NCBI RefSeq assembly: GCF_020921035.1
Contig: NC_063151.1
Location: 16,932,934-16,996,933 of the forward strand
Source: Rhodamnia argentea
Lineage: Eukaryota > Streptophyta > Magnoliopsida > Myrtales > Myrtaceae
DNA: 64,000 bases
Direction: 5' to 3'
Below, piece by piece: positions 12,302 to 22,870 of the stretch. The notes beneath the pieces were generated by a model that did not search any database, was not told the DNA's origin, and saw nothing but the letters and a program-made list of their open reading frames with translations. The position numbers and the translations under genes were made by a program. How positions within the stretch are numbered: position 1 is the first letter of the stretch; each line of letters opens with the position of its first letter.

Positions 12302-13324
12302 TAAACAACAACGAAGGCATGAAATGGGCCACCCGGATTTCAAAAGGAGTCTGAATCACAACCACCAGATTTAGACTGGCCAAGTGGAAACGAAAGAAGA
12401 TTAAAGAAAGAGAGAAAGGGAAATCGAAGAAGCAGAAAGCCCAGATTTTGACTGAAGCAACATGGCTGAATGAACAGGGAGGTGGCAAGCGTGTGTTCAA
12501 GAAGATGGGAGACTTGGCCTCAAAGCAACTACAGGTGTTTCTAATTCGGCTCGTTTTTTGTAAAATCGTCAGGAATTTGATTGCTAAATCCCACCGCTCT
12601 GGACTGTGATAGTTCAACACCTGAGAAGAAGGAAGGGGGAAGGTCGAAAACAAGGAATAAAAAATAAAAAATTTTGAGGGTCGTCGTTGTTATTATTTTC
12701 TTTTGTTTCTTGTTCATTTGATGATGAAACATCAACAACCCTCTTATGCTCTTTCAATTCTTCCCTGTGGAGTGAATTAGTTCCCAAGCTATTTGCGAAG
12801 TTGCCTTTGTCATGGAGCAACCAATTCGTTCACAGGAACCACCCCAAAAGCAGAAAGAGGCAAAGTGAAATTAGAAAGGGAGACCCCCTTGTGTGGAATG
12901 GCCTTGATTCCGAGGAAAGCGCTTTGTTCAAATTGCTCATTAGTTAAACGGTATACAAGTTCATATGGGATCATTAACTTCCTCTTCTCTATCCATGAAT
13001 TGGTAGCAAATTAAGAAGCTAATTAACCGGCATCGGGGTCGAGCATTTCGGGATTGGATTGGTTCTTTGGGTCCCCTATCTTCGGTCCACTCTCTTGAGT
13101 AAGAACTGTCTGGTCAGACAAATATGTTTCGTTTTGTGTCCGTTAGCAATCAAGTGGCGTCCGGACCGGTTTTCAGGTGCCTCAAGTACTCCACCTTCAC
13201 TCGCAATTTTAAGGATGCGCTCTCCTACATTGGCTTGTTGCATAATATTTTACATAAATACAAAAAGAAAGTCATAACAAGGTAGGTTTGGAAAATCGTG
13301 AAAAGGATAGCGAAATCAGACAAA
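12302..13324. other. Intergenic DNA, nothing recognised
   Basis: Moderate-GC sequence with several short overlapping ORFs on both strands (up to 125 codons, minus strand). Their composition is biased and no domain is apparent. No repeat shared with the rest of the window was noticed. Confidence 0.4.
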
Positions 13325-13797
13325 AAGTAAGAGAACGTGAAACAACGAGAGATGAAGAAAATAGACGGAAATGCCAATTTCGGAAAGCTCGATATTCAAA
13401 TCAATTACGACATTATAACAAAAGCAAAAATTGATTATCTTGGCCCATATCTACAGGCAAGGGGAATTACGTTTTTAAAGTATCGCAATTAAATGAAGAC
13501 AATTAGCCTCGGACCCAGATGAAATCTAACATAACAATAAACTAGGAAGCTAAATCAATAAGGTGGTTGGGAGACTTCTGTCCTGTATCGACTGTACAAA
13601 TTTTCTTATATTAGAGCAAGGATGGCATGAGGATAGCTTACCTATAAATAGGATTATGAAAAGAGAGGACTTTAGAAAATGATTAAAAATGATTAAGGCG
13701 AAAGCAACTTTTGACTACATTACCTAATTTACTTAACTCATCTCCAATTCCCTCCAAAACAATCATCTTCTATGTTCCTTGGGCTATCTTACATGCT

Positions 13798-14229
13798 AGG
13801 GTCAAAAATTCCGAATCAATACACTCGTGATAAATTTATTTCAAATTAACTTTTTGACCATAAAAAATTTCAAACAGGTATAATTGTGATAAATTTGCCC
13901 CAAACTAATTTGTTGACTACCAAAAACCACAAACCGATGCACATGTAATAAATTTATCAGCATTTAGTTTTCCCTAAATTGAGTTAATATCACGAAAAAT
14001 CATGAACAGGTACACTTATGATAAAACGGAGGGTAGAAACCCCAAACCGATACATCCGCTAAGCGCCACGCGTCATCTAGCTCATCAATTTGATGGTGAC
14101 ATTTAAGGAAAACTAACGGACGATAAATTTATTATTGGCGTACCAATTTGGATTTTTTACGGTCAAAAAATTAGCTTGGATAAATTTGTCACAGGTATGC
14201 GGGTTTAGGATTTTCGTGATATTAACCCT
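13798..14229. mobile_element. TIR element (family 4) upstream of GATL1
   Basis: The ends are 'agggtcaaaaattccgaatc' and, inverted, 'agggttaatatcacgaaaat'. The internal degenerate repeats 'cgtgataaatttat' are mirrored by 'ataaatttatta'/'gataaatttgtcac'. It ends about 280 bp before the GATL1 TATA box, so it sits within the likely promoter. It was present before the segmental duplication, because copy B carries it too (31403-31845). Confidence 0.6.
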
Positions 14230-14512
14230 ACCTACTATTCAGAGACAGAAGAGGACCCATCACCAAAGGAGAACCTTCAAGACCTGCCATGGCTGATGTG
14301 AACTCAAACAGACTTGCATTGACCAAAAATCTCTCTCCTCTCTCTTCACCGGTCACCCCCAATCATCCAACTCCCCAATTTTTCCCGAGTGTTTTGTAAT
14401 TATGTCCCTTTAGATCAGAGAAAATTCTTGTTTACTGCCCAAGCCTTCATGTCAATTAAAAAGCAAAATCTCAAGTTTGTGGGGTCGGTCCATTCTTTTG
14501 AAGCTCTTATCC

Positions 14513-14520
14513 TATAAAAA
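14513..14520 (+). promoter_or_regulatory. Probable TATA box of GATL1
   Basis: The sequence 'ctataaaaag' lies 67-74 bp before the GATL1 ATG, in a CT-rich leader context ('cctcctctctctttcc'). It predicts a transcription start near 14545 and a leader of about 40 bases. Inferred from sequence and spacing only. Confidence 0.55.
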
Positions 14521-14586
14521 GAACATTCGTCCCACGTAATACACGCCCTCCTCTCTCTTTCCTTCCTTCCAAATCCTGACATAAGT

Positions 14587-15687
14587 ATGCCCGAACAACC
14601 ATCCCTCCTCCTCCTCCTCCTCCTCCTCCTCCTCTCATCCGTTCTCTCATCCACCGCCGCCGCCGCAACCATAGCCACCCGACGATTCAAGGAGGCCCCG
14701 CAATTCTACAACTCCCCGGAATGCCCCTCCATTTCGGAGAGCAGCCACGAAATCGAAGGCGAGGCCGAGAAGCCTGGCGCGGATGATGACGACGACGGCA
14801 TCTTCATTTGCTCGGACACGGCGGTCCACGTCGCCATGACCCTCGACACCGCGTACATCCGCGGCTCCCTGGCGGCGATCTTCTCCATCCTCCAGCACTC
14901 CTCCTGCCCCCAGAACGCGGTCTTCCACTTCGTCGCCTCCACCTCCGCCGACGGCCCTCTCCTCCGCTCCACCATCTCGGCCTCCTTCCCTTACCTCCGC
15001 TTCTGGCTCTACCGCTTCCAGGACGCTGCTGTCTCGGGCCTCATCTCGACATCCATCCGCTCCGCGCTTGACTGTCCGCTGAACTACGCCCGGAGCTACC
15101 TCGCCGACCTCCTCCCTCCATGCGTCCGGAAGGTCGTGTACCTCGACTCCGACCTCATCCTCGTCGATGACATCGCAAAGCTTGTGTCGACGCCGCTCGG
15201 GGATAGCGCTGTCCTCGCCGCCCCAGAGTACTGCAACGCCAACTTCACAGCCTACTTCACGCCGACCTTCTGGTCAAACCCTTCACTGTCGTCGACCTTC
15301 GCAGGCCGCAGGCCGTGCTACTTCAACACTGGAGTGATGGTGATCGATCTCGACCGGTGGCGACGCGGGGACTACACAAAGAAGATAGAGGAGTGGATGG
15401 AGCTGCAGAAGAGAATGAGGATATACGAGCTGGGGTCACTGCCCCCGTTCTTGCTGGTCCTCGCAGGGAGGATTGCAGCGGTCGACCACCGGTGGAACCA
15501 GCACGGTCTCGGCGGGGACAACTTCCGGGGGCTGTGCCGGGATTTGCATCCCGGGCCGGTGAGCCTCTTGCATTGGAGCGGGAAAGGGAAGCCGTGGGCC
15601 CGGCTCGACGCGAACCGGCCGTGCCCATTGGACGCCCTCTGGGCTCCTTACGATCTCTTGCAGACTCCATTCTCTTTGGATTCCTGA
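14587..15687 (+). CDS. GATL1: Galacturonosyltransferase-like 1 (GT8 family, PARVUS)
   Basis: A 366-residue, intronless GT8 glycosyltransferase. Arabidopsis PARVUS/GATL1 is needed for secondary-wall xylan, probably making its reducing-end sequence in the ER or Golgi lumen. Visible here are a poly-leucine signal sequence (about 7-20, from a CTC microsatellite), an acidic spacer (about 57-70) and the start of the catalytic fold at '[14 protein letters not shown]' (81-94). The metal-binding DSD motif is at 187-189 within '[13 protein letters not shown]'. Further GT8 landmarks are '[11 protein letters not shown]' (245-255), '[12 protein letters not shown]' (301-312) and '[15 protein letters not shown]' (328-342). 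A possible N-glycosylation site is N219. The C-terminus '[10 protein letters not shown]' and length fit GATL1 rather than other GATLs. It has a TATA box just upstream and a damaged second copy at 31978-32385. Confidence 0.92.
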   Translation: MPEQPSLLLLLLLLLLSSVLSSTAAAATIATRRFKEAPQFYNSPECPSISESSHEIEGEAEKPGADDDDDGIFICSDTAVHVAMTLDTAYIRGSLAAIFSILQHSSCPQNAVFHFVASTSADGPLLRSTISASFPYLRFWLYRFQDAAVSGLISTSIRSALDCPLNYARSYLADLLPPCVRKVVYLDSDLILVDDIAKLVSTPLGDSAVLAAPEYCNANFTAYFTPTFWSNPSLSSTFAGRRPCYFNTGVMVIDLDRWRRGDYTKKIEEWMELQKRMRIYELGSLPPFLLVLAGRIAAVDHRWNQHGLGGDNFRGLCRDLHPGPVSLLHWSGKGKPWARLDANRPCPLDALWAPYDLLQTPFSLDS

Positions 15688-16949
15688 AAAGAAAGATCAA
15701 ACATGTTGTCGAAAGATCTTACGTCGGGCCTCCTTAGCCGGAGGAGGATCGGTATCGGACCCGGCGATCCGCACCTCTCACGGCGATGAATCGCGCATCA
15801 CATGCACCCATGACTGGAGTAGAACTTCAATTCTGGATCGGGAAAATTGCTGATGAAGGCCGAGATGGTTTCACTTTTGAGCATTTGTTCTTCAAAAAGA
15901 ATGTGAAAAGTTGTAGATATATAAGAGGTCTTGATGTGTAATTGCGTACGACGGACGATGAACACAGAATCAATAAAATGTTTAGGATGATGCAGAGAAG
16001 TTGTTTTGGTATTCTTAAAACACATAAAAAAAAAATGTACATTTGAACCTCTGTAGAGAAAAAATAAGAGAGTTTTTTCTTTTAATTTTCCACGAAAAAT
16101 TAAATTAAAGTTCTTATTTTCTGTAGACTTATTGTTTTTCCCAATTAAATTTCTTGGGCAATTTTTAGCAGCTCGAAAATTAGTCTTGCTACGATACTCG
16201 TTCATGCATCGATTTTGAGAAGTTATTGTCTAAACTTAATTAACATATACTCGACCAATTCACATTGTTTAACACGAGGTCTTATGTATGCCAGTATTTT
16301 GTTTTTTTTTTTTTTTGGGTCGACTGAACGAATTTAGGAAATAATTTTTGGAGATTAGTCAAAGGAATTCATGAACAAGCTTGAAAATGAAATTCCATTT
16401 CATCTTCTTGACGTTGTTCTAGCTAAGAACTTATCCTGGATACAGCTTCTAGTAGTTATTGTCAGCAATAACTACTAGAAGAAAAGAAAAAAAAAGTGGT
16501 TATTTATAATTCCCCACATCTGTCAACAATGGAACACGACCTGATTCTTGATTGACAGCTTCGAATTGACATTGACATGAAGCTTCCGACCATCGAGCAT
16601 AAATATGTAGAATAGTCAAAACATTCTGGTATGGACCAATTAAATCTTGTAATGAATCTGAAAGTCACTGGAACCCAAGTTTAGGTTTAGGACATATTTA
16701 AAACACCATAGCCAAAATTCACATGAAACGTCTTACCCGTCGAGAAACATTACGTATATCATTTGTTAGCTTGATACATGACCCGTGTTCAGCTGGATAT
16801 TTGCATCCTCAAACGGAAGACGACGTTCTCGTTTCTAAATATTTATTTGGTTGTTGAGTCGCATGTTATTGAATCTATGAGATTAGCGAGGTATTTCATA
16901 AATTTGAGGTTAACTAGCTTGACAGTGAATTTCACGTCGCAAATAAATG
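15688..16949. other. Intergenic DNA downstream of GATL1
   Basis: GATL1's 3' UTR, then AT-rich sequence with no recognisable gene. This 1.27 kb segment is missing from duplication copy B. It contains the perfect hairpin at 16446-16481. A T-run lies at about 16301-16317. Confidence 0.5.
16446..16481. repeat. Perfect short inverted repeat (hairpin)
   Basis: Positions 16446-16461 ('cttctagtagttattg') are exactly complementary to 16466-16481, separated by the four bases 'tcag'. This gives a 16 bp stem without mismatches. It is not part of a visible TIR element, and no poly-T run suggesting a terminator follows. Confidence 0.85.
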
Positions 16950-17436
16950 GAATGCCCAGCGAGGACGGTGTAGCTCGGTCATCATTGTGGTTCGAAAATG
17001 CACCGGGTCAGGCACGGATCGGGAGATAATTCAACGAGCCAGGCTGTGCGAACTTTCCTTTTCCTATGTTTATATTGTGTTAATCATATGATTGAATAAG
17101 TCGTTGACCGAAAATACCAAATGGTTTTCGATTCTTTTTTTTTTTTTTTTGGGTAAAAGGGCAAAAGACCCAAAAAAAAAAAAAAAAGGAGAAGGAGAAT
17201 GGTTTTGAGTTCAGAAATTTGGGTACGGAGTGTCGGTGGAGGAAGGGAAGGGGCAATTTCTCGATGTAAAGATACAATCTTGTACGTACGGTGCAGGATC
17301 AGATCGCTACGGACTTGTCATTGCCCCCGAGTGGGTCCCACTCCTAATCAAAGATCGTGGAATTCAAATCGCCATTAGTTCATGCCTCCTCTCGAGATCC
17401 TTTTCCGGGGGTGCTTCTGCGCTTTGATTGTCACCG

Positions 17437-17538
17437 TAAAATTATCTAAAAAAATTTTAAATTTATTATACGACGGCTAATTTAATTTTAAAATTTTAAA
17501 TAATTTATTAATTCAGTGATAAATTTTTGAATGATGCA
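17437..17538. mobile_element. Family 1 TIR element, left part, split by the LTR element
   Basis: It starts 'aaaattatctaaaaaaattt' and resembles the left arm of family 1 elements. It stops at the LTR boundary and resumes at 30354 with 'atgccaatttagtcctcaac'. The whole (17437-17538 plus 30354-30541) reads as one family 1 element. The LTR element therefore inserted into an existing small transposon. Confidence 0.55.
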
Positions 17539-20389
17539 TGTCGCGACCTAAAATTAGGCTAACGGATTATCGGATCAATTAAATCAACCAACCTAATTCG
17601 GACCCTCCCAAATCCTACCGAATCGCAACTTAGATTTATTCATGAAAAATTATTCAATTGGAGCCCCCACTAATCATTTACGGAAGGTTGATTAGAAACC
17701 TTAATAAAATAGAGGGAGAACTATTTTATTTCCGCGCACCAGAGAAAAATGGGTTCGGGGACTTTGTTACATTAATTGGAAAAATTAATGTCATTTCTGT
17801 ACCAATTTCATGAAAAATCCTTTTTGATTGATCGATGTGATTTGAATGATTTTGATTTTTATGAAAAAATGCAATATGAGACCATATATTATGTGCCCAG
17901 AGGATGATTTTTTTTTTTGTATTTTCGGTAATAAAAAAAACATTCAAAAACAATCGAAAATTTGAACAAAATTAAACAAAAATGCCCATAATATACCTTT
18001 AATTTCTGATTTTTCGAAAATCCTCTCATTCCCAAACATCCGGGCTAGAGCGAGATTTTATCCGCTACATCCTCGAGGATTCGAGCCAGTATGCGGATAT
18101 GCGTATAGAAAAATAACTATCTCTTTTGCCAAAGGGCGTAACACGAATTTCTATACTAAATCAACATCTCATTCCATAAGATCAAGGATAAGGTGTGATT
18201 TATTTTTCCGACGGGTCTAGGCACAAAGAGGAGCATATATTATGGGCATGTTTGTTTAAAATTGTGCAAATTTTATAACAAATCAAAAACAAACAATCAA
18301 ATGATTAGATATTACAATACAAAATAAAATAAACACCAAATCACCTATGAATTTCGAAAATCACATGCGGATGTTGAGATTGGTAGGTAATCTTGCTTCA
18401 TCCGAAAAGGATTCACATCTTTAAAAATTCGAGAGATTATCTTTTGAGATTTTGAAATTATTTCAGATAATTCCCAAGTTAGAAAGAGATAACTCCAGTT
18501 CAAGGCAATCTTATCCGCAAGAGTTATGACATGCACAGGATTTCCGAAAAGATTTCAAATTCGGATATAAGATAATCCGAATATTCCAAAAGACATGTGC
18601 AATCTTTTCAAGATAACGTTTGGGATTTAGATTTACTCGAAAACCAAGTCATGAGATATATCTAAAATCCAACAAATATATCTAAAAGTCGCATTCAAAA
18701 ATATGTACTTTATCCAAGAGATTTGTTCAAAATTTTAGATAACTCAAGTTTAGACAAGAGGAATCCTTGTAGATAATCGAGCAATTCAAACAAGTTTAGA
18801 TTATGAAAAGCAAGATAACCAAGATATAAAAAAATTAGAACTTTAACTTACCTTGAGATTAGCTTTCCAAAATTCAAACTTGGATCGTCAAGAAGCTTGT
18901 GGATATGGTGGACGACGACTTTTGCGGACAAAAGAGTATTCACAAAGGCTCTTGGTGCGGATTCATGTCGGTTGTGCACGTCCTCCTCCTCTTCTGCAGT
19001 GTTGACCAAATGTGATTTTCATTCATCCCATAATGTCCGAGAGGGTTCTTGCATGAGTTTCGAGCACGCTGCATTATGGGTGATTGACAAGTCACCAAGA
19101 AAACGTGAGTACATGTAAAGAATTTAAGAAAAAAAACTTGGGAGGTACCACCGTATCATGAAAACTTGTGGACGAAACTAGACCAAACCAACCCTTTTCG
19201 TCAAGCATGCAAACGATTGCGGAAGTATTGCTCGGACTGAACGAGGTGAATGCTCAATTTGGTGATCAACTCAGCGTGCCAAGCTGCGTCGTCGTGAGGA
19301 AACTCCTACATGAAATTGCAGCCGTCGAGGTATGGCTGGTCGTCGGATGTACGGTCATGCTCGAGCTGGACCGTGGCTACTAGAGGACGTTAAGCGTTGA
19401 TGGAAAGGGACCGCGAAGGGTGGTGCTCCATTATGTATCAAATGCGCGCTAGAGTCCCGTTTCTCGTCCGATCCTCTCTCGCATACATTTTCTCAATGAG
19501 CCTTGAAAGTCCTGAATCGTCCCTTTCATGGACATTACAGATAAAGATCAAAAGAAAAACCTTTCTGGCAGGGTTTGCACAATTAATAATCAAAGTAGAA
19601 GAAAACAAACGAAGAAAGGAAAACTTCTCCTCATATGGTGAAGTCTCTCTTGGATGATTCTACATGGATTCTCCTTTTGTCTCCATGTGATTTTTTAATC
19701 ACAGCTCCCACTTCCTTTTTCTTCATGAATCTTCTCCTTTGGCCTTGTCTCCTTCTCTGAGCATCGGGGAATTCTTCACAAGCGGTCCTCCGAGAAAACT
19801 CCCCAATGGTCGTGAATCCTCAATCCCCTCCGATCTCCCTTTCGTGCCGTGTGTTGAAATTTTGTGGCCTCTTCCTGAACCCTAAGCTTAACGTGGTATT
19901 TATAGATTAGGGTGACCATCGGATTAAAAATTTTGATCTTCAAGAATCCGATCTCATTAAAACTTCTCAATAATTTCCGCCACAAGAGGAATTGTCATGG
20001 GCTAGCTCAATTTCCTGCTCTTGTGGGCTTAACCGTATAATCCCGGGCTCAAATTGGGCTTTAATTAATTAAATGAATAATTAATTAAGAGCATTTAACA
20101 TTTAAATGAGCATAAATGGGCTGAATTAAATATGACAATAGGTTCAAGCCCTCTTAGAATTTTCGGCAATCTCCGCATGCTTAGCCGAATTGTCCATGCG
20201 ATGCCTAGTCCTTTTGCTTGTCAATTTAAGCTCAATTACTTTCTCCGGCCTGAATACAATGATACGCATGATCGACGAAAAGTAAATATGCAATGCATGA
20301 GAAATTTATTTTTGGTGAGAACTATGACTAGTTCTCATTTTATGCTTGAATGAATGATGTTTAGAAATATCAAAATTTAGGTGTCAACA
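17539..20389 (-). repeat. 3' LTR of the Tat-like element
   Basis: On the minus strand it starts TGTTGACACC and ends GGTCGCGACA, the standard TG...CA ends. It differs from the other LTR by scattered substitutions and small indels (for example around 18940-19010), a few per cent by eye. Short ORFs conserved in both LTRs have no family resemblance and are probably incidental. Confidence 0.9.
19895..19905 (-). promoter_or_regulatory. Probable TATA box in the 3' LTR
   Basis: On the minus strand 'ctataaatacc' lies about 490 bases inside the LTR, a suitable place for the U3 promoter. The same site is kept in the other LTR at 29859-29869. Transcription from this copy would run leftward towards GATL1's 3' side. 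Confidence 0.45.
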
Positions 20390-20402
20390 GTTGCCTCTCT
20401 TT
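20390..20402 (-). other. Polypurine tract of the LTR element
   Basis: On the minus strand 'aaagagaggcaac' lies directly before the 3' LTR start TGTTGACACC. A purine-rich run in this position primes plus-strand DNA synthesis in LTR elements. Confidence 0.6.
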
Positions 20403-20780
20403 GAATGGAGGCTCGTAGAGGTTTCGCTCAAAAACTAAAATTGAAACCTAAATTTTGCAAGTGCAAGTGATGAATTATGATTTTTGTGGGAGTTTTAATC
20501 CCATTTTCCGATGCAAAGGAAATGTTGCATGATATCTAAGACTTTAAATAACATGTGCAATAAATTTTCTTTTTCCATAAATGGACTAGAGGAACTCGCA
20601 CATGAATCGCATATGAAAATACCTGTTTTACCAAATACCTCATGATGCTGATAATTTCCTTATTCTCCAAGCTTCTTGTAGAAGCGAGGATCTCAAGGTA
20701 CTGGGGTGCCTTATCTGTTACCAGAAATTTTCTTCTGACGTGAGACAGCGCAAGATATGTGTAGTGTTGAAAATATGCTT

Positions 20781-21265
20781 TCCGAGATCACAAGAGCAAA
20801 TCGAGATTATGAAATGAATAAATATTAAAGCCACAAGAGCAAATCGAAATTATGACTTTAAGAAAAATTTATCGAGACCACAAGAACAAATCCATCCTGG
20901 TTCGATAAAATTATCTCATGAAGTTAATCATGAGTTGAATCCAGACCACAAGAGCAAATCGAGATTATGGACTAGAAAAATATTCAGATCACAAGAGCAA
21001 ATCGAGATTATGATCTGAAAAATATTAAAGCCACAAGAGCAAATCGAGATTATGACTTTAATAAAGGAGATCAAGAACATGAGAGCATATGTTGTCATGA
21101 TTTGATAAAAGAGTCGAGAATCATAAGAGCTATGTCATTATGAGCCGACTAACGGTCAAGACCACTAGTACATATGTCTTCGTGATTTGAGACCGAAATC
21201 ATAAGAGCTACGTCGTTATGATTTGATAAGATGTCAAGATCGCCAATGCATATGTCTACACGTCC
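20781..21265 (-). repeat. Array of hairpin units with shared loop and changing stems
   Basis: About ten units of 35-60 bp share a core like 'CACAAGAGCAAATCGAGA' followed by 'TTATG' (units near 20785, 20831, 20878, 20943, 20988, 21031). The later ones use a variant core 'ATAAGAGCTA.GTC' (near 21122, 21200). The flanks of each unit are complementary to each other but differ between units. Examples: 20825-20830 with 20856-20861 (TTAAAG/CTTTAA); 20869-20880 with 20898-20908 (one bulge); 20983-20991 with 21011-21019 (9 bp perfect); 21024-21030 with 21056-21062; 21112-21126 with 21138-21150; 21196-21204 with 21216-21224 (9 bp perfect). It lies 0.4-0.9 kb before the 3' LTR in the element's sense. 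Confidence 0.75.
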
Positions 21266-22689
21266 CGACAGGAGAGGCATATTGCCCGATTTGAACAATA
21301 TTTGAGAGGAGTATCACCAAATGGAATCGATAAGTACCAAAGGGGCATATTGCTTGAATTGAATCATAACAACTATCATAAGAAGAGTTGTTAATTTAAA
21401 AAGGGGTTCAGAAAACTTATCTGGGTTCTCCGAACGATTAATCAATGAACAAAAGAGATTGCTCGTATCGTACATGTTTAATCACTTCAAATGAACATGA
21501 TCAATTGTTAACGCAAGATGACACGTCCACAAATTCTTGAATTTTTTGTTTACATTGCAAAGCTCCATTGGGGATTTGTCAATAAGGAAATCGATCCGAT
21601 CCTTTTGACAAGTTTGATCAAATCAAATGAGGAACCCGATGGGCATTTGCTAGCAAAACTTACTCATTCAATAATCCTTGGATGAATTTCGAGACCTCGG
21701 GAGCCGACTCGAACATCGAGAATACATCCGTTCGGACAATGTCAAAAATAACATGTGCAAGCATACATGCTAAAATTTGTTTAGTGGTTTCATGCAAAAC
21801 TATCTTGCTAAGTTTGCAAATATCATAAATAACATGTGTATGAAGTAATGACTCATAATGTGGTTTATGCATAACTATTATGTTAAGTTTGCATTACCAA
21901 CTCTGTTCGGGGAGGTTATCTCATCATGAATACCTTAAATGTAAGCTGAAAGAAGGACTCCGGTCCGAAAGGGCTTTCTATCACTCTCGAGAAAAGCTTT
22001 TCACCCCGATCGCGGGATTCAAGAGAAATCACTCAATCTTACCATCATTGTATTTAACAAGGATTCAAGTAATCTCGTAATTGATACGACCGAGCCGATC
22101 GGGAGGTCTTGATTAGGACCGTAATGAGGGCTAGGTCAAAGGTTTACAAATGGGACTCTAGTTGAGTCAAGGCTGCTGAAATGAATTTCTTCGTCATCTA
22201 CTTCGGGTTTACAAGTCAAGAACCTTGCTAAAATGAGAGAGAAATAATCTTGGTTGAACTACTTCGAGCGATGCTTAAAATCATTTAACTCGCATTAACT
22301 CAAGTGCCCCTAACCAAAAGAAACTTTAAAGGGTTGTAACGTAGGCTAGAATTGGGGACCGAGGAACGAAAAGGCTCATTTTGGCTCGGAAAATGTATGA
22401 AAAAGGCTTGATGTTGGTGATCATTGCAGACTTGGCCTTCTGGAAATACCATTCAAAACCACCGTCATTGCTTGAGAGATGGTATGAATTTCTGCCGAGA
22501 ACTATATTTTGTGAACCGACTTCTTAGGGAGTCTTCTTTACAACCAGGCTCGATTGGGGATTAACAAGAACAACATCATGCAAGCATGTACATGGAATTT
22601 ACAAGTTAACATACAGCAATGTACATTGAAATTGAGAAGAACTTTACAAGGATTTCAATGGGCATTGGCCTTGCTTTTAATAGGCACTT

Positions 22690-22870
22690 TGTTTTTTTTT
22701 TTTTTTTTTTTGGTCGGAATTTTCCATGAGATCAGCATTTGCTTTTCTTGCTCCCGACTCCCATTTCTTCTTCTTCTTCTTCTCCTCTTTTTTTTTTTTT
22801 TTGAGGGAGTGCTTGTCTTTTTCGAAGAGATTTCCTTCTTTTCTTTTTTTTTTGGAGCGAGCCTTTTTTT
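22690..22870. repeat. Homopyrimidine low-complexity tract
   Basis: Runs of T interrupted by TTC/CTT repeats on the plus strand, so nearly pure purine on the element's strand. Lysine/arginine-rich or phenylalanine-rich ORFs here are composition effects. Confidence 0.8.

Larger units (their letters stand above)
13325..17215 (+). repeat. Segmental duplication, copy A (contains GATL1)
   Basis: From 'gagaacgtgaaacaacgaga' (about 13331) to 'gagttcagaaatt' (about 17215) this segment is matched by copy B at 30950-32672. The match is in three blocks: 13325-14317, 15282-15680 and about 16950-17215. Identity by eye is high, roughly nine bases in ten. Copy A is the complete one and holds the intact gene. 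The breaks in copy B are described there. Confidence 0.85.

Noticed and set aside
12276..12653. 125-codon minus-strand ORF, partly hydrophobic
   Set aside because: It overlaps the end of a TIR element and a low-complexity stretch, and has no family resemblance, so coding is not supported.
15315..15737. Long ORFs overlapping the 3' half of GATL1 on both strands
   Set aside because: They are shadows of the GC-rich GATL1 coding sequence in other frames.
16446..16481. miRNA precursor or terminator interpretation of the perfect hairpin
   Set aside because: The stem is only 16 bp, too short for a plant miRNA precursor, and rho-independent terminators do not apply to a plant nuclear gene.
18345..18536. 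Short minus-strand ORF kept in both LTRs (also at 28311-28502)
   Set aside because: Conservation follows simply from the two LTRs being recent copies. At 63 codons, with no domain, it is not evidence of a gene.
20781..21265. Regular short repeats resembling a CRISPR array
   Set aside because: The genome is a plant nuclear genome, the repeats are imperfect, the intervals between them are complementary flanks and not unique spacers, and no cas genes exist. It is reported as a hairpin array instead.
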